Of a stretch of DNA of 64,000 nt, positions 43,494-54,716 are shown in pieces. The notes under the pieces were generated by a model, which had not been told where the DNA came from, did not search any database, and was given only the letters and a program-made list of their open reading frames with translations. Origin of the DNA: Paraspadella gotoi (taxonomy: Eukaryota; Chaetognatha); the NCBI GenBank assembly GCA_051294375.1, contig CM119266.1, forward strand, positions 2,721,812-2,785,811, read 5' to 3'. The first letter of the stretch is position 1, and each line of letters begins with the position of its first letter. The position numbers were made by a program, and so were the translations under genes.

Positions 43494-46400
43494 ATGGGGA
43501 GGAAACTGGACCTGGGCGGGTTGCAAGACTCTGAGTGCCAACACATCTTGGAGGTGATCAACCGGGACTTTAAGCTTCGCCAACTGGAGAAGGAAAGACT
43601 GGAACAGCATGAAAAGGAATTAAAGGAAGAAGCCTTGAAAACTGGTGGGTGGCAATTGCTTAATAATTAATTTTTGTTATTAATTATTAATAAAAAAAAC
43701 TTCTTTAATGTAGCCTTGCTCGAAAAACAACGCGCCTTCAACAAAAAGAACACTTGCATCAGATGCCTTGACACTTTTCCGATTTTGTCCTTTTGGAAGT
43801 TGTCCGTATGCTCCGAATGCAATTACAACGTCTGCCGGAATTGCTCAGGTGAATCAAACCCGCGGGATAAGAAAGGCGCCATCATCCGTTTATCCTAACC
43901 TTTACGCCCACAGAATTGGAGTCGCCCTCCAACAAATACACTTGCTTCATCTGCGTCAAGTCGCGCGATCTCCGCGTCCAAACTCTCACGTGGTTTTACG
44001 ACAACGTCAAGTCGCGGTTCCGTCGTTTCGGCAGCGCCAAGGTCGTCCGCTCGCTTTACAAGCGAAAGGCTCACGCCCCCACCTTGGGACTTGCGTCCGA
44101 TTCGGAGTAAGTTCGCTCGATTTGAATTTTTTTTCTTTTTTATTTTTCATTGACCATTTTTTTATTTTTCCCTATTTTAAAAACATCTGAGGTTTTCGAT
44201 CTAGTAGCCACTTAATCTCGTTTCCGCCTGTTGAAACAAGTTCTACTTTACTTAAAATGCCTTTCTTCTACCTCAATCCACAACTTCCAATCTAAAACCA
44301 CGGCTCCCATAAAATGCTATTTATTGCTTTTTATTTTCTCGACTTTTTAAAGATGTAATAATATTTTTCCTGACACAGTTAATTTTTATTACATTTTTAA
44401 CAATATTTGTGATAGTTTCCTTTGGCGCGAGTTTCCTCGGCTTCGGCCGTCTTGAACTTATTCTTGTAGGCGATGACCGTGTCTTCGCTGAGTTCCTGGG
44501 ATAAAAAAATTATCCGTGATTTGCATTAATATTACAATTAAATAGTTCTAAGAAATTTTCTCCAAACTACCTTCATCTCCTCCCGATTTAGAACGCGACC
44601 CGAATCTCGGTCGGACGATTCCCCGCCGAACGAACCTCTTTTGTCACTGATCGATCGAGTCGAAACCTCGCCTAAAACGTGGCTTGATCTCATTCGCTGG
44701 TTATTTCTCTCTCTCTCCCTCTCTTCCCCCCCTCTCTTCCCTCCCACATTCCCTCCAGTCAACGTACTGGACGTCCGCGTGATGTGCGCCGAACCGTAGA
44801 TGGCGTTCTCCAGGAACGTCTGGAACACTGGGTGATACTGCTTGGTTCGGTCCTGCACGGCGGCGCGACGATGAGGCTTCATTTCGTTGATGAAAGTCAT
44901 GAGGTTTTCCATCTCTTCGAGGATGGGCTCGATCAGTTCCGACGGGTTTCCCGTGATCTCCAACGAGTGTCGCAAGTACGTGGCTGAGTCCTGCAGAGTT
45001 TCCGATGGAGGAAAGAGGGTTAGTCAATCGGGGTTCTGCTCCTTTTGTTTTGAGGAGTGATGGGTGGGAATCACCTGAGATAGTTTTGGCTTTTTCTTCG
45101 TGTCCAGTTCCAGGCTGTTTTTCTTGAGTTCTCCGACTTTAGGTTTCGCCTGTTTAAGAATATAAAGTTAAAGAATATGGACACTTAGTAATTAACATCT
45201 AACTTACCTTGAACGTGAGAAGGTCGTTTAAGATGCTTTTCATGGTCGATGAAATTCGTGCGACGAGGGCTCCAGACTCGTGCATCACATAGTTTACATC
45301 TTCTTTTCGTTTAATCTACAATAAATAATTCGTTTAATCTACAAAAAATAAATATCAAGTTACATACTTGAATGAATAGTCTCTTGTTAATAATTTTTTG
45401 AGAATAAACGATATCAATATTGCCTGATGGTTTTTGTTTCCACCTGATTATGCAACAACTTGTGTTTTTCTTTTCCCTTCTCGTCAAAACTGTCAATTTC
45501 GTGGGAAAGATTTGCGGCCAACGCGTCGAATTGGAGGCGAAAATCCTCTCGCTGCTTCACCATTTGCATCCAACGAGTCTCCAACATTCCGGAGACATTG
45601 CGGAGGTAGAGCGTCGTGTCTTTTTGCTCTTTGAAAGCGGCAAGAATGCCATCCATTGTCTCAGCGGCCGAGCAAGCCTCAGAAAAGAGATTTTTAACTT
45701 ATTTCAGTCAGGTTAAGTCGCATTTAATTTTATATTTACTTGCAAATCTGCAAATTGTTTCAACGCCTGCTCCATCTTCGAATTCATATTTTCCTCGTAC
45801 TTCATCCTGATTATTTTGAAAGCGATGCGCCTTAAACGCGGACCACGCTGCGCGTCCGGTCCTTTAGCGCGATCCACGATGGTCTGCTTCATGCCCTTGC
45901 CTAACATCTTCAGGGCCTTGTTGGCTAGTTCCTTCTCCTGATCGTCAAGCCCCTTCGGGTGTAGTGGAGTTCGGTTACATTTTTGTATATTACCAAGATA
46001 AACAAGTTCTGAAAATTTTAACCTGAATCCGCGCCAAGAGAGAGTCGCTCAGAGCTTGACGCTGAATCTCTTCCTTGACGGATGACGTGTTTTTGTCGTA
46101 TCTTTGACGATTGCGAATGACTTCGTTCCGTCTGTTCTCTTGTTGTTCCTCAGCATCTTTAAAACGGAAATTAGTCGTTAACATCGACAGAGTTTTTTAA
46201 AAAAAATGGAACTGTGACCAAAGCCACCTCTCGTTCTAACCTTTTTTCAAATATTCCGCCATTGTTTTGATCTGGTAAAGTTCCCATTTTTCCCTATGCA
46301 CACGTTCAGCAGCGCACTCGAGATAGTCCAACTTTTTGGACATTTCCACATTTCCCTTGCGGACGATGACGATGAGCTTCTTGTAATGGCGGTGAACCGT

Positions 46401-49400
46401 TTGCGCGTGATCCGTCTGGGCTGCCTTCAGCCCGATTTCCGTGTTGAACCGTTTAATCTTCTTCATAGTGTCGTCCCTTGGACGAAGAGGGAGTGAGATG
46501 ATGGCATATTAGCCGTTCCTCTGTCACATCGACCATTTCTTCATTCTCACTTTGCCATTTCCCGGTTTGATCGTTCTTCGAATTCCTTGAGATGGTTATA
46601 CTCCACCTCCATTTTCTCGCACTGCGCTTCTTTCTTCTTCCGGCTCCAAACGAGTTTTCCGTGTTGCTTCTTTATGTTGAGGACGGTGTCGTCCATCGTG
46701 TCTACGTTTTTGTTCAGGCTCGTCCTCAAAAGAAAAAGTCCTCAGATTCAATTGGAGAAAATAATTTTTTGACTATGTACGAAGAATCATTGAACCAGTG
46801 GCTGCACCAATACATGTAAATCACTTTCTAAGTCTTAAGCTGAACTGTTACTGCGGCACTAATAACATTTTGGTACTGATAAATCAAAACCATATTATTT
46901 TTGTTTTGATATATGATACATGATTAAAATTCTTTGATCAAGACATAGAATAAGAAATAAAATAAAATAGAATAAGAAAAAAATACTTATAAAAAAATAA
47001 AAAGAATAAATAGAATAAGGTAAAAATACAAGTAAAATTTAATGGGACTGTTCATTTGTTTCAGAAAAAAAATTAAAACCTTTGTTGGATGTACAGGGTT
47101 CGGACTTAAAACTTGCCCCTCATAAAAAAAAATACTAATATTTTAACTTTTGTACAAGCACTGCAGAAGACTTGTACAAAAGTCAAAACATGTATGTATA
47201 TTAACAATAAAAGTCGTTGTTGCACAAAAAAATTCTTTTTCTCTTTAAATACAAAAGATAGAAAAATCCTTAACTATTTTTCTGCTATAAAATATAAAAC
47301 AATTTTGTAAAATATGTGCGTGTGGGAGTATCAATAAGGGGGGTGAGATTCAAGTCCAAACACTGTACTAAAATTGATTGCTCTTTTGTTTTTCAAAATG
47401 TTATCTGGTTTATTAAGACTAAAACGGGTAAAAAATTGTTATTTTGTGTAAAGCGATGCAAGTGAATATCTAGTGGGTGCAGACAGAAGAGCAGATTTCT
47501 ATAGAAAGTAAAGGGAAAATGCTCATAGTAAAGAAAGTAAGAAGCAAATCTTCCTAGTAGGAAGGAAAATTTATATAAATTAAAAAAAATTGAAAAAAGG
47601 GGATAAAATTGTACAATTTCAGTAAGTAAGTGAGCCTAATTATATTCACTACTACTTGCGATAAGTGTAGGAGGAACGCTTCCACGTTGGGAAGATTATG
47701 TCTTTGAGCTTTTCTTCGTTCTCCACCTCCTTCCATTCTCGTATCAATGCCTTGTTTTCTTTGCGCCTGAAATGAGAATCAATGAATCGCTTGTTAGAGG
47801 ATAAATGTCAAATGTCTTTCTCTAACTTTCCCGATTCCACATCTTTTTCTACTCGCCTCTCCAAAACCTCCTTCCCAGATGTCTCGACGGCGGTTTTGCC
47901 CAAATTGTGGACGGCCTTCCAATAGCGGCGTTTTAGTTTGAACTTTTCCCTCGAAGTGTCCAGCTCCGACTCGGCCGACCAATCTGGAGGGTTGTCTTTA
48001 TCCTGGAGAAAATGAAATCGTGAGGAAAAGGGAAGCAGTTTGAAGTCTATTCGTCTCAGTTTAATGTCCATATGAGTTGGCTCGTTTTCGCTCTCAGCCA
48101 CTCACGAATTTTTGCTTGGCTTTTGATACATTCGACGCCCGATTGCAGTTGACGTTGACAGACATTCTCGTCGCTTACTGTTATGTATCCTCTGGCAACG
48201 CTTTTATATAAAAACTTGTTTAAACTTATAAAGTTATACTCTCGAAAAATGGAAACAGGTTCTTCAAAATATAACAATTATAATGATTATACATTATGAA
48301 AACATCTTTCTTTTCATTTTTGCGATATCACCCTAATGCCAGAAAAGCTATCTTTGACTCGGAACAAACGCCTTTTCGCTCGGCCTGTTTTTTCTTAAAT
48401 TACAAAATGATTTTGTCTCTTCGACGAACCAAAGTGTTACCGTTCAAAAAAAAAAAAAAAAAAAAATTCGATTGCATTGTGAGTAAATTGTTCTCTCTCT
48501 CTCTCTCTCTCCCTTCCCCCTCTCTCACCCTTCCCCCTCTCTCCGCCTCCCTCCCACTCTCACAAAGAACGAACCCCGACACTTTTGCGGTTTCGTCGAA
48601 CGACCTCTCTTCGGCTTTGGATCCGGCCGAGTTCGATTTCCCCCTCACACCCTCTGTCTCTCGTCACATCGAACGGTTCCGCGTGAGTTTGGCGATTATT
48701 CGGATTATCCAAATTTAATCTTTTGTGTTATTAACTAATATGGGTTAATTTTACTTTCGCCGACCGGGGATTAGGGTTTAGGGTAATTAGTGTTAAGAAC
48801 ATTCAACATGCTGATGAAGGCTCGAATTAAAGAGCCGAAACATGTACTGTTTTAATAACAATAAAAATCGTTGTCTCTGCAATTTAAAATATTTCCTTAA
48901 ATTCAAACTCGAAAAGAGAGAAAAAATATAAATTTTTTTAACTAAATATTTTTAAATTTTTTTTTAAAAAAAGACGCTAAAACCCCGGTCGGCGAAAGTA
49001 AAATTTTACTACTAATATAATTTCTAATCTCTCTTTTATTTCTCCCTTCCACCAGGATAACTCTCGTTCAACTATCGAGGATCTTCGAGAGGCTTTGGCG
49101 GATTTCCTCACGGACGATGACTTCGAAAGCGACAGATTCAAACGGATGCTCTACACTTTCTCCCTCAAGTTCGCCGGGATCATCAAGCGGCTCGTCGACG
49201 GTTTGGAAACGGACATAAGCACCGACGAAAATGACAACTCCAAGGACTTGGTAAGTTCGTTCATTTATGAGTTAAGAAGAAAGATAACATACACAAATCT
49301 TAAATGGTTAGGCCCGTCAAGTGGCGATGAAGGAAGTGGACTCCATGATGGGCGTGGACATGTTGGCGGCGGACGAGGGAATCGTCTCTCGGCACGACGA

Positions 49401-52306
49401 GGAGGTTGACCAGTATGTGGGCGAAGTCATGGTTTACAAGGTTCGTCTCTCAATATTTATCGGTTGATCGCTTGTTTTTGATGTATAAATTTTTTATTTG
49501 TACGTAAGTATTACCTAAGCCGATTCATGCCGAATCGAGGTGAGCTCTCTACAATAAATTCCGCTCATCAATTCATTCGCTAATTATTTCTGTGTCATCC
49601 ATTCATTAGCTCATTCATTCGCCCATCAGGTGATGAACGACTTTAAGCAAGAGGCGGCCGAGTACTGCGCCGGCCTCGACGACGAAGACGAGGACGCCTC
49701 TGGACAGAAAGGCGACGGGGCCGATTTTGGGGATATGGAAGCGCGATATGTGGGTGAGTTAAGCTTCCGCGTCTCTTGAGTTTCTCGAATTTACTTACCA
49801 CAGGCTTCCATCATGATTCTTCCTATTTTATCCAGACGTTCTGAACCGAACCGCCCCCCTCCCTTCCTTCGGGACAATCGATTTCGAAGACGACGCCGCC
49901 TTCGACGCTCCCTTCAACGACAACATCGTCTTCGGCGCCTCGAAACCTCGCAGAACGAGCGACGCCGAGTCCGAGACGACGGCCGCTCTCGCCGCGCGAG
50001 ACCTCGAGGCCATCTTGGAGGCGTTGCCGGAAGCGGCCGTCGACGACTCGACGTCGATCGAAGCGCCCTCCGGCCGAATCCATTACGTCCCGACCAGCGA
50101 CAACGAATTGGCGGACATTCCCGAAGAAGAGGAGGAAGAAGAAGCGGCGTCACTCAACGAACGCCGCGACTCAGCAGACGGCGCCCACGACTCCAGCAAC
50201 GACGTTTTTTTCAGCGCCGGCAGCGCCGATCCTTCTCGCTCTAGCGGTGGCCTCACCGCTTCTCGCCTCTTCGACACCTCCGCCATGTATGTCCCGGAAA
50301 CGGAGCGTCCTCTCTACGCGCGCATCGGCAGCCGAGACGCCCTCAACTACCCAGAGAGCTTCGACAACGGCTCCTTGTCGCGAGCGTCTTCGATAGACGA
50401 TGCGGATTTCGACGTCCTCGGCGCCCCCAACGCCGCCGACGAACTCAAGGCGCTTAGTAGCGAGATTGTGCAACGATTTTCTCGCTTGGATCGACTCTCC
50501 TCCGGCGAAGAAGATGCGTCGTCGTCTCCGCGCGTCGTCGACGATCGCCGATCGACGCCTCCCGTCGCCCGCGTTTCCAATCCCGAGTGCGAAGATCCCA
50601 AGTTCCTCGTCGCGCCCCTCGACGCCGACGTCCGTCGCGGCGAGATGGCGCTCTTCGATTGCGTCGTCGCCGGAACGCAGCCGCTGGACGTGTTTTGGTA
50701 CGCGCCGCAGACCGACGACTCAATCGGCGAAGAGCTGGAGGAGAGTGTCAAACACGGCGTCGAGATCGAGCGGATGGGAATCTCCGAGCGACGTCACCGT
50801 CTTCGGGTCTTCGACGTGAGCGAGGCCGACGCCGGTCAATACTCCTGCGTTTGCGTCAACGACGCCGGAACGAACGCCGCTTTCTTTCGCCTCGACGCCC
50901 GCCCCAACCGGCGTAAATTTCGGGCGCCAGAGTTTGAGGAGGAGCTGATGGACGTGGAGGCCATAGAGGGCGACGACGTGACGCTGCGGTGCCGGGTTCG
51001 AGGCTACCCGCAGCCACGCGTCATTTTCGAGCGTAGCGGGCGGCTCGTTGAGCGAGGGGAGCGGACGTCGAAGGAGGAACCGGAAGAGGGGGTTCACGTC
51101 CTCGTCATGCGTGACGTTGGGCGCTCCGCAGACGACCGCTACTTAGCGGTAGCAGTCAACGCCGAGGGGAAAGCGGAATCCGCCGCGGAAGTGACGGTGG
51201 ATAAGAAACCGATGTCGCCAAGGCCGATAACCGTCAAACCGCCAACCCCAACCTCTCCATCCAAGTTTCGCTCGTTTTCGCCGCTGGGCCGAGACAACGA
51301 CGAGCTCGTGACCGTCGTGGGCGCGGCGAGGAATCTTTCTCTTCCCGCTAAGAAGTTTGAAAAGGAACAAGTTGTGGACGAGGTGGCAGCCTTTGCCACC
51401 CCTTCAGCCGCCGTCGAGAACGTGGAAGTGGCGCCTCCACGGAGGGAAGCTTACCATTCCAAGCCGGTCGCGGCGCCGCGGGCAAAGCCCCCCATTCCTG
51501 CTCCCGTCAATGCGATGCCAGCCGCTAAATCTGCACTAGCGTCGAANNNNNNNNNNCCAGCCCCTCCCACAACTTCGACTCAATCCGTCGACCCTCTGGA
51601 CTTTCTCCGTCCCAAAATGACGGCGCGTCCCAAGTCTTCTGGTAATTTCGTGGAGATGCAGGAAGGCGCGGATCTTCCCGGCACCGAGGATCTCCGGCGA
51701 TCCGGCTCCAAGGACTCTTCATATTTCCACCGGCGCGATTACTACGTCAACCGAGCTGAGCGAAGCGATGACCCTCCCCGTCCGTCGTCCTCCTACGATC
51801 GACGATCGTCTCGGGATCTCTACGACCCGGCGTCGTCCCTCTCGTCTCGGCGAGACAGCGGCGACGGGGCTTCGCTGACGTCGCCCGTTTCGTCTCCTCG
51901 GGCGTCATCGGCCGCGGAACCGACGGCCACTTCATCCGCGGCGGCCTCCTTCAAGAAGGCAATGCCCTCGGTGAAGGAGCTGTCGGCGATGTTCGATCGT
52001 CGCGTTGAGTCCAAACCCGTTGACCAGCTGCTCCGCTTCGGCAGCATCACGGCGCGGAGTCTGCCGAAGAAGGGGCGAGATTTTTTTCAAGATGTCGTCC
52101 GACCGGCGTCTTCGGCGGCGCCGATCGTTGGCCCCAACGCAGGCTCCTCCGTTCCTTCATCGTTGAGGTCCTCCTTCGGCAGCATCGGGGGAACAAACGC
52201 ATCCAGCGTCGACGGAGATCACGACCCCTCGAGCAGGTCGACGCCGGATGGCGCCAGCTTTGCCGGGGAAGAAGAAGAGGAGAGGGAGAGCATCGTCTTT
52301 GTTTGA
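43494..52306 (+). CDS. Slac2-type Rab-binding domain protein with two Ig-like domains, 8 exons (composite model)
   Basis: Exons 43494-43644, 43714-43848, 43914-44106, 48568-48682, 49056-49250, 49312-49440, 49630-49753 and 49836-52306 give 1,170 residues. Exons 1-3 form a complete Rab27-binding module of the melanophilin/MYRIP/Slp type. It has MGRKLDLGGLQDSECQHILE (SHD1), a zinc finger with four CxxC pairs (CIRC, CSEC, CRNC, CFIC) and SHD2 LTWFYDNVKSRFRRFGSAKV. Exon 3 ends in phase 2 and the exon at 48568 needs one base, giving SDSETNPD across the join. Exons 4-7 are acidic and helical. Exon 8 encodes an I-set Ig domain (about 50595-50905; FDCVV, VFWY, DAGQYSCVCV), a degenerate second Ig (about 50925-51205) and a long Ser/Pro tail. 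Ten N interrupt exon 8 at 51547-51556. If the join is wrong, exons 1-3 end at TAA 44108-44110 and the Ig part lacks a start. The second ATG (43494) was preferred over 43473 because the family starts MG(R/K)KLDL. Confidence 0.65.
44397..48165 (-). CDS. Coiled-coil protein nested in the Rab-effector intron, 12 exons
   Basis: In minus-strand order the exons are 48165-48106, 48002-47827, 47766-47656, 46724-46551, 46476-46241, 46156-46023, 45952-45740, 45677-45444, 45315-45208, 45149-45075, 44990-44571 and 44495-44397. All phases agree and the sum is 2,040 bases, giving 679 residues. The start is MSVNVNCNRASN. The protein is charged and mostly alpha-helical, with segments such as WSRKKKEAQCEKMEVEYN and EEQQENRRNEVIRNRQRYD. 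It has no transmembrane segment and no enzyme motif. I do not recognise the family. The composition resembles axonemal or docking-type coiled coils, but that is only an impression. The join from exon 3 to exon 4 (931-bp intron) is the weakest. Without it, exon 3 would stop at TAG 47652-47654 and give a 116-residue protein. Confidence 0.7.
47161..47225 (+). ncRNA. Decayed hammerhead-like motif, copy D
   Basis: Reads CTGCAGA-AGACTT-gtacaa-AAGTC-AAAACATGTA, then a tail ttaacaataaaagtcgttg. This is the same layout as the copy at 48811, but with core bases changed (CTGATGA to CTGCAGA, CGAAAC to CAAAAC), so it is unlikely to be active. It lies in an intron of the nested minus-strand gene. Confidence 0.45.
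48753..49006. mobile_element. MITE with CCGACCGGGG inverted ends and TTAGGG-like core
   Basis: The left end ttttactttcgccgaccgggg is mirrored at the right end as ccccggtcggcgaaagtaaaa, with further flanking match (tactaatat / ctactaatata). The core begins with TTAGGG-like sequence and contains the hammerhead-like motif at 48811. It lies within intron 4 of the Rab-effector gene. Confidence 0.75.
48811..48880 (+). ncRNA. Hammerhead-ribozyme-like core, copy A
   Basis: CTGATGA is followed by a 5-bp stem (GGCTC with GAGCC, loop gaattaaa) and then GAAAC, which is the conserved core order of a hammerhead ribozyme (CUGAUGA, stem II, GAAA). It is followed by atgta and a tail aacaataaaaatcgttg shared with copies at 47161 and 58605. 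Stems I and III were not resolved by eye, so activity is unproven. Confidence 0.5.
51547..51556. other. Assembly gap (10 N) inside the Ig-domain exon
   Basis: Exactly ten N in the Pro/Ser-rich tail of the composite gene. The frame happens to continue across the placeholder, but the true gap length is unknown. Confidence 0.95.
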
Positions 52307-52624
52307 GGGGGGGGAATGTGAGAAAGGAGAGGACAAGACTAGGAGCGCTCTCTAAAATGAGGCGGAATGTGAGAAAGGAGAGGGGAAGACTAGAAGCGCT
52401 CTCTATTGAGGTGGGAATGTGAGAAAGGAGAGGGGGAAGACCCTAGGAGCGCTCTCCTAATTGAGGGGTGGGAATGTGATAAAGGAGAGGGAAAGACTAG
52501 GAGCGTCTCTTAATTGGAGGGGGGAATGTGAGAAAGGAGAGGGAAAGACAAGGAGCGCTCTCTAATTGAGGGGTGGAAGCGTGAGAAAGGAGAGGGGAAG
52601 ACTAAGAGCGCTCTCTAATTTGAG
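52307..52624 (+). repeat. About 53-bp minisatellite, six copies
   Basis: Six units of the type ggaatgtgagaaaggagagg ... gaagactaggagcgctctct follow the stop codon of the composite gene directly, with small indels and substitutions. They probably lie in its 3' UTR. Confidence 0.9.
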
Positions 52625-54716
52625 ATAGCTCACATCTATGGCGGTCTTGGTTGGTTCAGAATATAAAACGTGCAAGAAGAGTTTAATAGAAACAACGATA
52701 AATGGTGCTAGTTTTCTTCCTTTGGAAAGGGTCGGCGAAGTACACTTTATTACAGTCGTGACTTAAACTCAAAACAGCCACTGACAGATCGTGGCTTTTA
52801 AAATTTCCCCAAGTTGTCTGCAATGTTATTAAATTGTTTTCGGGTAGGTTTTTGTGCAACGCGGAATTTTAAAAGATCTGTAATGTAACGTTTTTCGATA
52901 ATTCGATCGATTAAGATCGAATGCGAAATATCGGAGTCTTTATTCTTGACAAATTTTGGTGAATGGTTGTTAACTTAAATTCGTATTTATGAGTTTTCCA
53001 CAGAATATGTGTTTGGTTGGTGCGTTAATAAGGTTTTGTACACTATCTCAGATAATGCAGTATTTTTTTCCTTTAGATAACCTTACAATATTATTTTTTC
53101 AATCTTATATGAAGATTTATGCTTGGAGACAATCACTACTCCTTTTTTTGATTGGTGCCAAATTGCGGTTGTGACATATGATTTCATTCGAAATCTGATT
53201 TTCAAAATTGGTGGAGGGACGTGTTTAATCGAGAAAATGTATTTTTAGACTATAATCCTGCTTCTATCATAAACGGTAAACGATCTTCCCGGTCGGTGAT
53301 TTAAAAAAAACAAACAAAAACAATGGTTTTTCAAAAATTACCCCAACCACCTTTGACCGTAACTACCCTTAACCCTAACTAACCCTAACCACCTTTAACC
53401 CTAACCACCCCTAACCATAACTAAACTTAACCACCCTTAACCCTAAATACCCATAACCTTAACCAAACCTTTCTTTTTTACGTCAAATATCAAACCATGG
53501 TAATGATATATGCAAATAGAAAAATAACCGACCGGCTTGGTTCCCGTCGGCGAAACTACAATTATGCCTGTCATTCAGTGAAGTAAAGAATATCTACAAG
53601 CTTGAGATAACCATAATTTTCCTTTGTTACGATAAGATTAAACTCGGTTTATCATTAAATTAAGGTTTTATTAAAACTGCGTTGTTGTTAGGAGTTCCGT
53701 TCAATGTCGGTTTTTCTTTTTCAAGCCCCATTTCTGTAGTGTCGCGTCTAGTCATCCAAATTTCGCTCTTTATCAGCACAAACAAGTGCGAAATATACTC
53801 AATTCATATTATGCGATTACTATTCAAATTTCAATGTATTATTGTTGCGTTGGCTTTTCAGGATTCATGTTATATCGTTTTTTTCGGTACTTATTTACTC
53901 GATCTCTTTCTCATTACCTTTACGCAAATCAAAAAAACTATATAAAGAAAAAAAAACGATTACTTGCAAAAAATGATTTTAGCACTTTATTTTCGGTTAT
54001 TATTATTATTAACTCGTCTTTTTGCATCTTTATACTTTTTGGATCTTTTATTTAGGCTAAAAACGGAAAACGTCGTCGGAACAGATAACTTTCTCACCTT
54101 ATTAGTTCAAGAAACTTGAAATTGAATGAATTCTTTGGAAGTTGGACTGGAAAGGTCGATCAATGATCTTCGAACATTAATCTCTCGGCTGGTTGTTTCG
54201 TCGCGGTAGCGAGTTTCCACCGATGTAAACTTTTGGACTCGATGTACCAAGGCCGTTTTACATTTTGTCTATTCGTCATTTGCTGTTGTTCTAGTATAAT
54301 GTTCGTACAATAATATTATGAATCGATTAATATCCATTGGAACTGTTAATCTTTTGATTAAAATACATTGAAATTCAACCTTATTTTCTATATTCATTTA
54401 AGTAAAACGGCTAAAAAATAATTACAGTAGTTACTTGACATTAAAAGTAAGGAGTAGATTATATTTGGCATAAGATTTGCTTAGTGAGCTACATAGCGAA
54501 TTCACTTTAAAAAACAAGGTATCTAGCTGTGATTGGTCAATGTAAAAAAAACCAAGGCAAGGGCGGCTTATTCAAAGATCGATTTTATAATACGACAATA
54601 TATCTTCAAATAGTGGTTTGTCCATAAACCTCGCGCGAAATAACAATAAAATAGATTGTCTCCATCAAACATCCTTTAATATCCAGCCGACAACCGAAGC
54701 AAAATTAACCCACCCT
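52625..54716. other. Gene-poor spacer
   Basis: AT-rich. It contains the TTAGGG-like array at 53340-53470 within a partial MITE. Short open frames at 52989-54055 have no coding composition. Confidence 0.6.
53283..53565. mobile_element. Partial MITE with CCCTAA-like array
   Basis: The left edge (cccggtcggtgattt) and right edge (ccgaccgg, gtcggcgaaac) relate to the ends of the 48753 element. The interior, about 53340-53470, is a degenerate array of ccctaaccac/ccctaact units, the metazoan telomere motif with many substitutions. Confidence 0.6.

Noticed and set aside
44108-44110. TAA as the end of a RabBD-only protein
   Set aside because: The stop overlaps a strong phase-2 donor (ga|gtaagt) and a phase-compatible exon exists downstream. 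Kept as an alternative model only.
47652-47654. TAG as the end of a separate 116-residue minus-strand gene
   Set aside because: The stop overlaps a donor (aa|gtagt) and the next minus-strand coding block lacks an ATG and begins in the matching phase, so one gene is preferred.
48296-48567. Possible start (ATG 48296) for the downstream Ig-domain exons
   Set aside because: The frame runs through a poly-A tract and a CT microsatellite and looks like intron. The acceptor at 48566-48567 with matching phase is a better explanation, though not proven.
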